DNA of 64,000 nt from Chrysoperla carnea (GCF_905475395.1 NC_058340.1:76238181-76302180); one strand, 5' to 3'. Counted from the stretch's first letter, positions 34,789 to 46,568 are shown. Numbers and translations: made by a program. The notes: generated by a model from the sequence alone, not told the origin.

Positions 34789-35451
34789 ATGATGGAACTC
34801 GACCAACAGAATAAAATAATGCTTGATGCCATCTTCAAACGCTTCGATGAAAATGAAAAAAAATTTAAGTTAGAAATTGATAGCTTGAAAGAAGTGAATG
34901 ACCAATTGAGAATAAGATGCGAAGCAGTTGAAAAAAGAGTAGAATACCAAAATGAAGCAATATTGCAGCTGGAGAAAAAAGTCAACGCCAACAATGTGAT
35001 AATACATGGTGTTAGTGAAAATGGCAATGATTCAAATCTCGAAGATGAAATTGTCCAATTAATAAATACAAAGCTAGAAATTAGTATTTCAAAAGATGAA
35101 ATTCAGCAAGCTTATAGGATTGGGAAGTCGGCTGAAAATAAGAAAAGACCAGTTAAACTCGTTCTTTCCAACCATAAAGCAAAATCAATTATTATAAGTA
35201 ACAAAAAAAAACTAGCTGGTACTACAATATACATTAATGAAGACCTTCCTAAAATACTAAGGATGAGGGAAAGTGAAAGAAGAAGACTGCGAAGAGAGAA
35301 GCTCGAGAACTGTAACAAGAAACGTCCAGCAGGGCAATCTTCTAATGAAATTGAGGAATCTGAAGAAAGAATATCCCAAGATACCAAAAGAATAAATTTT
35401 GCAAATAAGAATGGCTCGAGAAGAAACTTAAATGGCGTAGAAAAAAACTAA
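34789..35451 (+). CDS. LINE ORF1 protein (coiled coil plus RRM-like)
   Basis: The first plausible start is ATG 34789 (a second ATG follows directly), giving 220 residues. Residues 1-65 are a heptad-like coiled coil (LKEVNDQLRIRCEAVEKRVE). The middle reads VIIHGVSE ... LEDEIVQLINTKLE ... RPVKLVLSNHKAKSIIISNK, which resembles the RRM/C-terminal nucleic-acid-binding part of L1-type ORF1p and related ORF1 proteins. The tail is highly basic and charged. By family analogy it coats element RNA as a multimer and acts as a chaperone. The frame ends at TAA 35449-35451 immediately after an A AAA AAC heptamer. Confidence 0.75.
   Translation: MMELDQQNKIMLDAIFKRFDENEKKFKLEIDSLKEVNDQLRIRCEAVEKRVEYQNEAILQLEKKVNANNVIIHGVSENGNDSNLEDEIVQLINTKLEISISKDEIQQAYRIGKSAENKKRPVKLVLSNHKAKSIIISNKKKLAGTTIYINEDLPKILRMRESERRRLRREKLENCNKKRPAGQSSNEIEESEERISQDTKRINFANKNGSRRNLNGVEKN
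35442..35448 (+). promoter_or_regulatory. Putative -1 ribosomal frameshift site between ORF1 and ORF2
   Basis: The heptamer A AAA AAC is in the correct phase (GA[A AAA AAC] TAA in the ORF1 frame). A -1 slip moves straight into the ORF2 frame (CTA AAT ATT TCA), which is open from before this point into the endonuclease. ORF2 has no ATG near its start. Downstream, AATATT ... AATATT (about 35451-35472) could form a weak stem. Confidence 0.55.
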
Positions 35452-38400
35452 ATATTTCATTTTGGAATATTGAAGGCTTAAGAACGAAGCTAAGCAACAA
35501 ACATGTTTTAGAATATATTAGTAATTTTGATATTTTGACATTTGTGGAAACATGGACGGGTCCTAATGAAGTGCCACAGTTGAATGGATATAAATGTATA
35601 AGTAAAAGCGGTTTAAGGACAGCTGGTAAGGGTAGACATCCTGCTGGCATATCAGTCTTCTATCGAAGCAGTTTAATGGGTATAAATGTTATTGAGAGTA
35701 AGTTGAATGAGATGATTTGGCTATTGGTAGGGTATGGGCAGAAGAAAATGTTGATGGGTGTGATTTATTTGCAACCCGAAGGTTCTAAGTACTCAAATAA
35801 CCAATTTTTCGATATATTAGGTGATGAAATAGGGAATCTAATGCTTAAATTTCCGGGAACTGAGATAATGATAGGAGGGGATCTGAATGCGAGGATAGGT
35901 ACGGAGATTGATCATATAGATATGGAGGATGACGTGTTAATGCCAAGACGTAGTATGGATACATGTGTCAATAACTATGGGAAAAAATTTCTTCGTTTTA
36001 TAAGGCAAACTGGCTTAGTAATATTGAACGGTAGATCCGCTGGTGATGAAAGGGGTGACTGGACATATATATATCGAAACGTGGAAAGAGTGTAATTGAT
36101 TATGTTTTTGTTACTAAAGGTCTTTGGAATGAAGGTGTTGACATGAAAGTAAGTGATTTAATTGAATCTTCTCATTTTCCACTTGATATTAAAGTGAAAA
36201 TTAACCGGAACGATATTGTCCCTAACAATTACAAAAGGCTACCTCGGTATAGATGGGATCCGGACAAAGAAAATGAACTGTTGTGTCGGATAAACAGCTC
36301 TGAATCTCGTCTATATATGATTGGAGTAAGACATCTGGTGTCTATCAATAATATTGATGAGGCTGTAAGGGTTCTGCAGGATTGGTTTGCTTTTCTAAGC
36401 ATGGACTTTGAAATAAAAAATTATACACATAATTCTACCCGCGGAAAATATAATTGGTATGACACTGAGTGTATGCAAAAAAGAAAGGAGTTAAAAACCA
36501 GACTCAGAAAAATGAGAAGAAATAAAAACCAATTATCCCTGAATCAATATCTTGAGTGTAAAGACAGATTTATTTCGCTGTGTGAAGCAAAAAAGGCTCA
36601 ATATAATACCAACTATGTTCAGAGGGTAAATGAGGCAGCTGACAGTAACGATGGTAAGTTACTTTGGAAAATTCTTAGTAACAAACAGAAGAGCTGTAGT
36701 GGGGGTTGTCTGAGTGTAGATGAATGGAACGTATATTACCGCGAGCTGTGTGGAAGTCTGCCCGGGCGAGAAGAAGCAACTTGTGAAGAGGTAGAGCTAG
36801 ATGGTATTAATGACTATGTTGACTTATCTATAGGCGAGGCAGACATTGAATATGTTATTAACGTGGCAAAAAATAATATGGCTGCGGGTATAGACGGAAT
36901 TATAAACGAGGTAATTAAAGTTACGTATGCTCGATGTCTGGAGTTTGGATCGATTTTGAAAGAACTTTTCAATAATATGATTTTTTATAAAAAATATCCA
37001 CAATCCTGGACAACTGGGGTTGTAATAAACTTATATAAGGGGAAAGGTAATGCTTGCGATCCTGGTAGTTATCGTGGACTAACTCTGATGCCCAGTATAA
37101 GTAAGCTCTACACAAAACTATTGGCTGATCGGCTACGACAGTGGATTGTTGAGAATGACATTATCAATGAAGCACAGGCTGGATTCCGAGTAGGTTTTGA
37201 AACAATGGACAATATTCTAGTTTTAAAGACTATCATTGATAAAACTTTGAAAATAAAAAGATTAAAATCATACCTGTGCTTCATTGATTTTGAAAAGGCA
37301 TTCGATAAGATTGACAGATCCTTGTTGTGGAAGAAATTATCAAAAATAGGATTGCCATTAGATCTAATTAATGTTATGCAGTCGGTTTATCATTCCACCA
37401 GCTGTTGTGTTCGATCGGACAGAGGGGATGTGGGCTCTAAATTTAACACTTATCAAGGACTAAGGCAGGGCTGTCATTTGTCAGCATTACTGTTTTTGAT
37501 ATACATTAATGATTTGTATGATTGGATGGAGGAAATACAAACCACGTCTCCGTGTATTAAGGGTAAAGAAATTAAAATTTTATTATATGCTGATGATGTG
37601 GTTCTAACATCGAACACAGTTGGGGGTATGAGAAGGAGCTTGATGGGACTAGAACGTTATTGTGATAAATGGAAGATCAAGGTAAATGTGTCCAAAACTA
37701 AAATTATGAGGGTGGTTAATGGGCGTAAATTAAGTAAGAATGAGTCATTTAAATACAAGGATTCCGTAATTGAAAATGTAAACTGCTTTCAATACTTGGG
37801 CATAACTTTATCCAATAATGGAAGATGGAATGATCACATAGAGCGAGTTTGCGATAAAGCGAAGAAAGTTTTAATGAGTATTCGTAGATACGTTTATGAA
37901 TATGATAATTTTCCTATACGTGTAACTACTAAACTATGCAACGCTTTGGTATTACCAGTTTTAACGTATGGCAGTGAAATATGGACTCTAAATAGTAGCA
38001 ATACCAAAAATCACTTCAAATCTATAAACACGGTCATGCATAATTTCCTTAAAGAAATACTATGTGTACCAAGATCCATTCCTAATTCTGCAATCAATCT
38101 TGAGCTAGGAACCAGAAGCGTCGAATATCATTGTCTACAGAAAGCCATCAATTACCATAATCGGGTTATTAATAGTACCAAAGGGCTACAACTAATTTGT
38201 TTGAGTGAGGGAATGACAATAAGTTTTAATGAACTACTTAATCAAAGACAATTATCTAGCATTGATTATAAATCTAATAAAATATTCGTTAAAGCAAAAA
38301 TTCAAGAGCTTGCAATAAAGGTATTTTTGAAAGATATTGCCGAGAAAGAGAGCTTGAATTTTTATGCGACACTAAACCATTATAAACAAGGTGCTAGATA

Positions 38401-38701
38401 TTTGTATGATTGTGATAGGAATGAGAGATATCTTTTTGCAAATTTTCGTATGTATCGTTTCAACTGGGATAGTATGAAAGTTGATGGCGTGAGAATATGT
38501 GTATTGTGTGATCAAACTGAAAGCATAAAGCATTTGATAGAAGACTGTCCGGGAACCTCTGGTGCTGAAAGAGATGCTGTGAACAGATTGCAACTTAACA
38601 GTGCACAAGATATCTTAGGGATATCTGATAGTTTAATAATACCACCGGTTGTAAAATATTTAAAATTTATCCATAAAAAAAGAAAATTATATTTGAATTA
38701 A
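35449..38701 (+). CDS. LINE ORF2: endonuclease-reverse transcriptase (one frameshift)
   Basis: The N-terminal EEP endonuclease reads SFWNIEGLRTKL, FVETW, GGDLNARIG and, after the lesion, SVIDYVFVTK and SSHFPLDIKV. The reverse transcriptase shows AAGIDGIINEVIK, AQAGFRVG, CFIDFEKAFDKIDRSLLW (motif A), QGLRQGCHLSALLF (motif B) and LLYADDVVLT (motif C). The C-terminus has a CVLCDQTESIKHLIEDC finger near residue 1035. The frame breaks once, near 36065-36075, in a short (AT)n run; gain of one AT unit explains it. The rest is open for 852 codons. By family analogy it nicks target DNA and primes reverse transcription there. Confidence 0.88.
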
Positions 38702-38954
38702 ATCCGCCCATGTTTCCCCAATAGAATACTCTTTTTTTTTTCTTTTTTTTTTTCTGCAACATATAATTTTGTCTTTAGAATCTATTTATTTATATTTTTT
38801 CAAGCTTAGTTAAACTATTTCATTTTTTTATGCAGAGTGGCTTATGTTTATTTATTTATTCATTTAATTTTGTCTTGTTAAAATTGTAACTTATTATGCC
38901 TTTATGTAAATGTAATATAATTGATTTATGTCAATAAATATTTAATAATAATAA

Positions 38955-40100
38955 TATAAACGGGCTGAACATGCGGAAAATTCATTAGCGCATTAACTCA
39001 GGCGGAAAGATGAAATTTATAAACGGGCTGAACATGCGGAAAATTCATTAGCGCATAAACTCAGGCGGGAAGATGAAATTTATAAACGGGCTGAACAGGT
39101 GGAAAATTCATTAGCGCATAAACTCAAGCGGGAGGGTAAAATTTATAAACGGGCTGAACAGTGGAAAATTCATTAGAGCATAAACTCAAGCGGGAGGATA
39201 AAATTTATAAATGGGCTGAACAGGTGGAAAATTCATTAGCGCATAAACTCAGGCGGGAGGATGAAATTTATAAACGGGCTGAACAGGCGGAAAATTCATT
39301 ATCGCATAAACTCAAGCGGGAGGATGAAATTTATAAACGGGCTGAATAGGGTGGAAAATTCATTAGAGCATAAAGTCAGGCGGGAAGATGAAATTTATAA
39401 ACGGGCCTAACAGGCGGAAAATTCATTAGCGCATAAACTCAAGCGGGAGGATAAAAGTAATAAACGGGCTGAACAGGTGGAAAATTCATTAGCGCATAAA
39501 CTCAGGCGGGAAGATGAAATTTATAAACGGGCTGAACAGGGTGGAAAATTCATTAGCGCATAAACTCAGGCGGGAAGATGAAATTTATAAACGGGCCTAA
39601 CAGGTGGAAAATTCATTAGCGCATAAACTCAAGCGGGAGGATAAAATTTATAAACGGGTTGAACAGGTGGAAAATTCATTAGAGCATAAACTCAAGCGGG
39701 AGGATAAAAGTAATAAACGGGCTGAACAGGCGGAAAATTCATTAGCGCATAAACTCAAGCGGGAGGATAAAATTTATAAACGGGCTGAACATGCGGAAAA
39801 TTCATTAGCGCATAAACTCAAGCGGGAGGATAAAAGTAATAAACGGGCTGAACAGGTGGAAAATTCATTAGCGCATAAACTCAGGCGGGAAGATGAAATT
39901 TATAAACGGGATGAACATGCGGAAAATTCATTAGCGCATAAACTCAGGCGGGAGGATGAAATTTATAAACGGGCTGAACAGGCGGAAAATTCATTATCGC
40001 ATAAACTCAAGCGGGAGGATAAAATTTATAAACGGGCTGAACAGGTGGAAAATTCATTAGCTCATAAACTCAAGCGAGAGGATAAAATTTATAAACTGAC
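38955..40100 (+). repeat. 63-bp tandem repeat array, right block (about 18 units, diverged)
   Basis: It resumes directly after the LINE with the target duplication, and its first unit carries the GGCGGAAAG variant expected for unit 10 of the left block. Units differ in the second residue block (AEQVENS, AEQAENS) and in GATAAAAGTAATAAA variants. Several carry 1-2-bp indels (near 39160, 39350, 39400, 39540, 39600) that break the frame. From 39604 the array is open and runs into the Helentron coding region. Confidence 0.95.
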
Positions 40101-40563
40101 TGAACAATCGATAAATAAATTTGATCGAGCTTTGACTAGGAACGATGATGACTATAGGCAAACGGAGCAACTAGCGAATACTGAAGCTCACAGGGAACAA
40201 CGACAAATGACCTTTGAGCAGCAAACTTTAAATAAATTATTTTCAGAAAGTCGAGTTATTAATTATCGTTCTGAGCCGGCAAATAGATTAACGGAAAGTT
40301 CCAATCAAAATGTTAGAAATCAATTACGAAATGAACAAATGGATGATGTGGAACAAGAAAATTTCTTAGAACATGAACGTAGAAGAAACTTTCTCAAAAC
40401 ATTAGAAAATTATGACTCCATTGTAAAAGAGGGCCCTACTGAGATATGTAACAGTTGCGGTGGATTATGGTTTCCGAATCAAGTTAAATCATTAGATAAA
40501 CTTAAAATAATTGAGAAATTTTCTCAGTTGTTTGCCCAAAAAGTTTTCTTTTTAGCCGTATAA
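39604..40563 (+). pseudogene. Helentron protein, N-terminal part: coiled-coil repeats plus CxxC segment
   Basis: 319 codons. About eight 21-residue repeats (heptad-compatible) occupy the first 165 residues. A charged linker (FDRALTRNDDDYRQTEQ ...) follows, then IVKEGPTEICNSCGGLWFPN near residues 275-295. The EGP...CxxC...LWF pattern is found ahead of the Helitron N domain in many Helitron proteins (DUF6570-like). The first codon is not a true start: the open frame begins inside the array. It ends early through a frameshift near 40545 in a T-rich run; the matching frame resumes with SRIKPELLNGSCAKFCSNC. Confidence 0.75.
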
Positions 40564-42869
40564 AGCCTGAGTTATTAAACGGTAGTTGTGCTAAATTCTG
40601 CTCGAATTGTCGTCAGTTAATTTTAAAAGGGCGAATTCCGCCTATTTGTTTTATAATAATCTTCACTTTCCTGACATTCCTCAATGTCTTGAAGATTTAA
40701 CATGTTTAGAACAGAGGCTTCTAGCTCCACGAATTCTTTTTATGCAGATTAGAACTTTGGGCTATGACAGGCAATGTGGTCTACGAGATGCAGTAGTAAA
40801 TGTACCTATTGATAGCACTGTAGCAGTTCTTCCCAGAACATTTGATCAAAGTCATGTCATCCAAGTACATTTGAGACGCCGTCTTAGATACAGTTATGAT
40901 TTCATGACTGATCTATTCGGCCTGGACGAGTTTTAGAAGCTGCTCGCTATTTAATTCAACAACCTTTGTATGTTGAGGATGGTGTAACTTTGTCAAATAA
41001 CTGGTTAGAAAATTTAACGTCAAATAGTCTGTCTGTTCCATTTATTGTTTCGCCTGAAGATGAAAGTATAATCAATGCTTTACGTGATCTCGAAAACCAA
41101 ATCTTGATCCTGAAGCTGAATTATTGAAAGTCGATGAAACGGATGCTTTCCATCCTGATAATTTAAACCCAGGTGGACAAGAAACTCTTTTAGACAATGA
41201 ATTTGTAGAAAACATAGTCTTGGCCCCTGGTGAAGGTCGTCGACCTTGTGATATGATATTCGATTCCCACTCAGAAGAGCTGTCTTTCCCCAGTATCTAT
41301 TGTGGTATTCCAAGAAATCCATCTGTTCCATTGACGTATTCAAAAATTGCCCGATCAGAAATAAGACGATTCGACAGGCGGTGTGCCACTACAGAAAAAT
41401 TTTTTATACTTATAAAAAATATGAACTCAATAACATTAGAAATGCAATTTCTATTTGTTTAAGAAAGAAAATGAGTGGAAATGTACGTCATACAGCTGGA
41501 AATTTATTAAACGAGAATTACGTAAATGAGCTAATACAAAAAGAAGATGCATTTCATATTTTGCAAGGGTTAGGATCTGCCCCAGCACACTGGGAGGCTG
41601 AAAAAAAAAGGTTTTAGGCATGATTCGTCAATTGGGTATACCAAAACTTTTTTTATAATACTTTCAGCTGCCGAAACCAAATGGGTTGAGCTGTTAGTGA
41701 TTTTAAGTAAAGTTGTTGATAATGTTGTCGTGACCGAACACGAAGCTGAAAATTTTGAGTTTAAGCATAAATCGCGTCTCATTCGTGCAGATCCAGCTAC
41801 GTGCGCACGTTATTTCGATTATCGTTTTCGAACAATATTTAAATTATTCAAAAATTCATCAGGAATTTTTGGACAAAATTTTGTAAAACATTACTATTAT
41901 AGAATTGAATTTCAGCAACGTGGCTCGGCTCACGTCCATGGACTGTATTGGCTTAATGAAGCACCTAAACTCAACCTCGAAGATCCAGAAAGTAAAAATA
42001 ATGTAGAAAATTTCATTGACAAATATATTACAACAGATAGTGAAAGTGTATCCGAAAGTGGTCTAATTAATTATGAAAGACATTCCCATACTCGGTCGTG
42101 TCGCAGGGAATAGAAGCGTCAAAAATATTGCCGTTTTGGAATACCGCATCCACCTTTGGATAAAACTTGTATTTTAACACCATTAACGGAAAATGAAAAG
42201 AACGAGATACACTGCACTAATTATAATAGCATTAGGAACTTCTTGGAAACGGTAGAGTTGAGCGAAAATAAAGATGAAAATTTATCCTTTGAGCAATTTC
42301 TTGAACAAATTGAACTCTCTCGAGATTCGTATTTGTTAGCTCTTAGATCCAATTTAAAGAAAAATGCGGTATTCATGAAAAAGACTATGTCAGATATATT
42401 TATAAATACTTTTAATTCCGATATATTACGTCTACATAGAGCGAATATTGACGTCGAGTATGTCTTGGATCCATATGCGTGTTGTAGTTACATAGTTAAT
42501 TATATTAACAAATCCAGCCGTGGGATTTCTAAAATAATGAATGACGCATTGGAAGAAATAAAAAAAGGAAATTTATCAGTTAAGCAAAAGTTGCAACATT
42601 TAGGAAATAAATTCATTCACGGCTCAGAACTTTCAGCTCAAGAAGCTGTTTATAATATCTTGGGTATGCATCTTTCTGAATGCAGTGAATCGGTCATTTT
42701 CATCAATACCTCACGTCCAAATGAACGTGTTCGTATGGTCAAACCACGTAAATGCTTAGAAGAAAATGTATTGGATCGGTATGTACTGCGGCCAGATAGC
42801 TTAGAAGAACTCTGTTTGGCAGATTTTATTGCCCTTTATAACTTCCAAAAAAAAGAATCGAGGAACTGA
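40545..42869 (+). pseudogene. Helentron Rep (Helitron-like N domain), multiply frameshifted
   Basis: Successive frames carry IPQCLEDLTCLEQRLLAPR, IRTLGYDRQCGLRDAVVNVP, DAFHPDNLNPGGQETLLDN and LGSAPAHWEAEKK. The HUH motif GSAHVHGLYWL has histidines at about 41931 and 41937. After a TAG near 42110 comes the FGIPHPPLDKTCILTPL block, then DPYACCSYIVNYINKSSRG, whose tyrosines (about 42489 and 42501) are the expected strand-nicking residues. Breaks occur near 40650, 40915, 41100, 41400, 41610 and 42110. In Helitrons this domain nicks and rejoins single strands for rolling-circle transposition. Confidence 0.8.
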
Positions 42870-44540
42870 CAACTCCGATAACGAACTTGACCAAGACCAC
42901 GATATCGAGCCCACTACTGCCGTTAGGTTGCCTTTAAAAGATGGTAGTGGTTTCATTAAAAAAAAAAAGAGTTAGATGAAGCATTACGTGACGCATACGA
43001 TCATCAAAATTTGGTACCTGAAGAACCTGATGAAAATGTTGATCTTGATAATGAATTTTTACCGTTTGCAGTTTCTGAAATTGAAAGCGATACAAACATT
43101 ATTCGGATAGTTAAACCCGATGATAATGACAATGGCTCTGGTGTTATTAAATTACCACCAGTTATCTCGGAAAACTTTTTGTATGAGTTGGTCTGTTCGT
43201 TAAATGTTAAACAGCAATTATATTTCACGCATGTTTTACACAACATTAATTCGAAAACCGTGTTCTATGAATTTGTGAGGTCAAGCTGGTGTGGGTAAAA
43301 GCAGATTAATTTCTGTTATTTATCAAGCATTGACATACAGGTTCAATTCTGTTCCTGGTAGTGACCCCAATTCCATTAAAATTCTTTTAAGTGCACCAAC
43401 TGGTCGAGCTGCTTTTGCCATTGGCGGTTCGACTTGACATTCTTTGTTTTCACTACCAGTCTTCGATTGAAATGCGACCCCTTAGCAACGACACAGAAAA
43501 TTCACTTTTTTCTAAATTGATTAATCTTCGTTTATTAATAATTGACGAAATCTCCATGGTAGGTACTAAAATGTTACTTAGTTTAGATTCCCGTTTAAAG
43601 CAAATTTTCAAAAGTAATTTACCTTTCGGAGGAATTTCAGTGTTGGTTTTAGGAGATTTACGACAACTGCCTCCTGTTGGCGATAAATTTGTCTTTTGTC
43701 CGGCTGTCAATGATCCTTATTCAAATATAATTGGTGCACATTTGTGGAATCATTTTAAGTACTTCGAACTAACCGAAATAATGCGTCAAAGAGATGACAA
43801 GGTATTTGCTATTGCTTTGAATAACTTGGGTTCAGGAACTCTCACGGACTTAGATATTGGCCTGTTCACTAAACGCATTTGTAATGCCCAAGATGTTCCA
43901 CAAGATGCTATCCATTTGTTTGCCACTAACGCAGAAGTTAATTCATATAATGACTTTAAATTGGATCAGATCAATACCAAAACGTGTATTGTGACTGCTA
44001 CTGATAGAATTAAAGGTTCACTATCTGAGCAAGCTAAAGTTAATTTATTGAATGCCGTTAAAGATCTTAAAACCTCTCAAACAGGAGGTTTAGCTATATC
44101 GGTGAAATTGAAAATCAGTGAGAAATTTATGATATGCATTAAGGTCGATGTAGCTGATGGACTAACAAATGGAGCATGTTGTCAGTTAGCCCACATAGAT
44201 TATGGTCTTTTAGGTAATTTCAATATAAAACGAACGATCAAGTTTCTATAGAAAGAAGACAGTTCCTTGTAGTACCTGCTGAAGGTATTACAATACATAA
44301 GAGTCAAGGTGCTACATATTCTAAAGTAGCCGTTCATTTAAAGAACAGAATGACTCGAGCATCTCTTTATGTAGCATGTAGTCGAGCCACGTCTGCTAGT
44401 GGTTTATTTTTAATTGGTCAATTTATTTCGCCCAGTCCGTTGTCTGATTTCGATTCAGTGGCTAAAGAACTTTCCGATTTACGCCAAGATAAGGCTTTGA
44501 TACCTTTTTTCTCTTTTATGAATAACAATAATTTGAATCA
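42870..44540 (+). pseudogene. Helentron Pif1-family helicase, frameshifted
   Basis: A linker frame (43011-43298) leads into Walker A GQAGVGKSR near 43280 after a frameshift. Then LLSAPTGRAAFAIGGST (motif Ia, 43385-43430), DEISM (43544, motif II), VLGDLRQLPPVGD (motif III), LTEIMRQRDD (motif IV), and VDVADGLTNGACC. After another shift near 44245 come ITIHKSQGATYSKVAVHL and YVACSRAT (motifs V/VI). The order and spacing are those of Pif1/RecD-like Helitron helicases. Lesions near 42870, 42970, 43270, 43430 and 44245 inactivate it. Confidence 0.85.
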
Positions 44541-45217
44541 AACTCAAATTATTTATCATAATGTTCAAAGTTTGTTTAAACATTTGGACAATGTAAAAGC
44601 GGACAAATCAATTTTAAATTCCGATATTTTACTTTTTGTAGAAACTTGGGCACTCGTTGGAGAAAACTTTGATATCCCTGATTTTAGCATATTTTGTAGA
44701 TTGGATAGTATTAGAAAACTTAAGAAAAGGCTACCACGAGGTATTATTTGCTACGCGAAAACAACACTCAGTGATAAAATTCATGTACTTCGGTCCGATC
44801 AAATTGTTATTGAGTTTGTTTTTTTTTTTTTAATTTAATGACATTCATTACTTTTTGCTGTATAGAAATAATTCATTTCCACTTACAGAAATTGTAAATA
44901 TATTGGATCAAATTTGTAATGATTTTGATATTGTAAAATTGGTAATTCTAGGTGATTTTAATGTTGATTTAAAATTGTGCAGTGGAAACGAATTATTGAA
45001 TTCCAAATTAAATAGTCTCGGCTTAAATAATCTCCTTCAAGATAATCAGTCTACAACATATGGTGATTCTCAAATTGATTGGGCTCTCTCCAATATTAAT
45101 CAAAATCTAATATCCGCGAATATTTATGAAACTGTATATAGTTATCACGATGCCGTATGTATAAATATATCTCAGTCTAATTCTGCTTCACAACACCAAT
45201 GCAGTTCTAATTTGTAA
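44541..45217 (+). pseudogene. Helentron C-terminal apurinic-like (EEP) endonuclease
   Basis: In the same frame as the end of the helicase (ORF 44350-44838): IIYHNVQSLFKHLDN, then DILLFVETWA. After a break near 44815-44855 at a T-run: IVKLVILGDFNVDLKL, then SQIDWALSN and YSYHDAVC. HN, ETW, GDFN, ID and HD are the successive catalytic signatures of exonuclease-endonuclease-phosphatase enzymes of non-LTR elements. Fusion of this domain downstream of Rep/Hel is the hallmark of Helentrons. Confidence 0.75.
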
Positions 45218-45642
<425 letters not shown>

Positions 45643-45659
45643 AAAAACACTCTGCAAAA

Positions 45660-45673
45660 GGTTATGGGCCCAG
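45660..45673 (+). promoter_or_regulatory. copia-type primer binding site (initiator tRNA-Met)
   Basis: GGTTATGGGCCCAG is the exact complement of the anticodon-loop region of eukaryotic initiator tRNA-Met (CTGGGCCCATAACC). Drosophila copia uses this internal (half-tRNA) priming rather than the tRNA 3' end. It lies about 100 bp upstream of the gag ATG, so the 5' LTR should end just before it. Confidence 0.8.
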
Positions 45674-45776
45674 TGTACCCATTTTGAGATATAAGTTTGG
45701 TGTTTTGATAGTAAAGTTGGATTTTGATGTTTTGAGGTTACGCCACATTTTTTCATTGAGAAAAATTTTGTTAGTT

Positions 45777-46475
45777 ATGGCAACCACAAGTTTTGGAAAC
45801 GTTGCCTACGGGATTAAGCCATTCGATGGAACAAATTTCACCAATTGGTGTTTCCGAATGAAGTTACTTTTGGAACAGAATGGAGTACTTGACGTACTAT
45901 CAAAGGAACCTCCAACAGCGGCTGCCGAGCTGATGGTTTTCAATGTAGATGATGTTAAGGCTCGTAACATTATAGTTCAAGGACTTGCCGACAACATTTT
46001 ACCTACAATAAAGGATAAAAAAACAGCCAAGCTGATTATGGAAGCTCTCGAGGCTACGTACGAGAAGCGTGGTATGAAGTCGCTCGTAAATGCACAAAAG
46101 GTATGGAGGAAGCTAGAATACAGAAATAATCGACCGCTTAAAGAATTTTTCCATGAGTTTGAAACATTGGCATCAGAAGTAAAAATTGCTGGAGGGAAAC
46201 TAGAAGAAGAAGAAGTCGTTAGTCAACTTTTAGTCGCAATGCCATCTGACTATGATGCAGTGGTGTCAGCAATGGATATTTTGTTCAACAAAGATAAATC
46301 TTCCGTCAGTTTGGAGTACGTAAAGAATACCCTTTTGGCCGAGTACGAGAGATCTAAGAAGAAAGGGGACCTGTCCCAAAATGTATTTGCTGCTTATAAA
46401 AATCAAGGTAAATGGTCTAAGTTTACTTCCAATTCTAGAAATTACAAGCCAAAAAATAGTGAACCATCCAAGTAG
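45777..46475 (+). pseudogene. gag: copia Gag polyprotein, N-terminal part
   Basis: ATG 45777 is the first Met in frame (the upstream frame is leader). 232 residues show the UBN2/copia gag signature: FDGTNFTNWCFRMKLLLEQN near residue 20, ATYEKRGMKSLVNAQKVWRK, LKEFFHEFETLASEVKIAGG and VVSQLLVAMPSDYDAVVSAM. The CCHC zinc knuckle expected next is missing. The frame stops at 46475, and no protease, integrase or RT follows, so most of the element has been deleted. A primer-binding site 104 bp upstream supports the assignment. Confidence 0.85.
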
Positions 46476-46568
46476 TTATACTATGAGAGTTCTACGATCA
46501 AAGCCCATGTTAAATCCCATAAGAGAAATCGGAGTTGGTATAAAAAAGTGGTATAGGAAAAATATATG

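Larger units (their letters stand above)
34150..38954 (+). mobile_element. Nearly full-length non-LTR retrotransposon inserted in the 63-bp array
   Basis: Flanked by a perfect 14-bp target duplication TATAAACGGGCTGA (34136-34149 and 38955-38968), which is part of the 63-bp unit. The element of about 4.8 kb has a 5' UTR (34150-34788) with a tRNA-like block, ORF1 (34789-35451), ORF2 (about 35449-38701) and a short 3' UTR ending in a (TAA)n-type tail at 38942-38954. ORF2 has an endonuclease, reverse transcriptase and C-terminal CxxC...HxxxxC. Only one lesion is seen in ORF2, so the insertion is young. Clade is unassigned; the layout is of the I/Jockey/CR1/L2 kind. Confidence 0.9.
33563..45217 (+). 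mobile_element. Helentron-type (Helitron2) rolling-circle transposon, decayed and split by a LINE
   Basis: This is the approximate extent of the coding remains: coiled-coil repeat array, DUF6570-like CxxC segment, Helitron Rep with HUH motif, Pif1-family helicase and C-terminal apurinic-like endonuclease. That endonuclease distinguishes Helentrons from canonical Helitrons. At least a dozen frameshifts or stops make it non-functional. True DNA termini were not found. A LINE (34150-38954) sits within the repeat array. Confidence 0.75.

Noticed and set aside
34780-35387. Minus-strand ORFs (34770-35027, 35112-35387)
   Set aside because: Serine/leucine-rich antisense of the coiled-coil ORF1.
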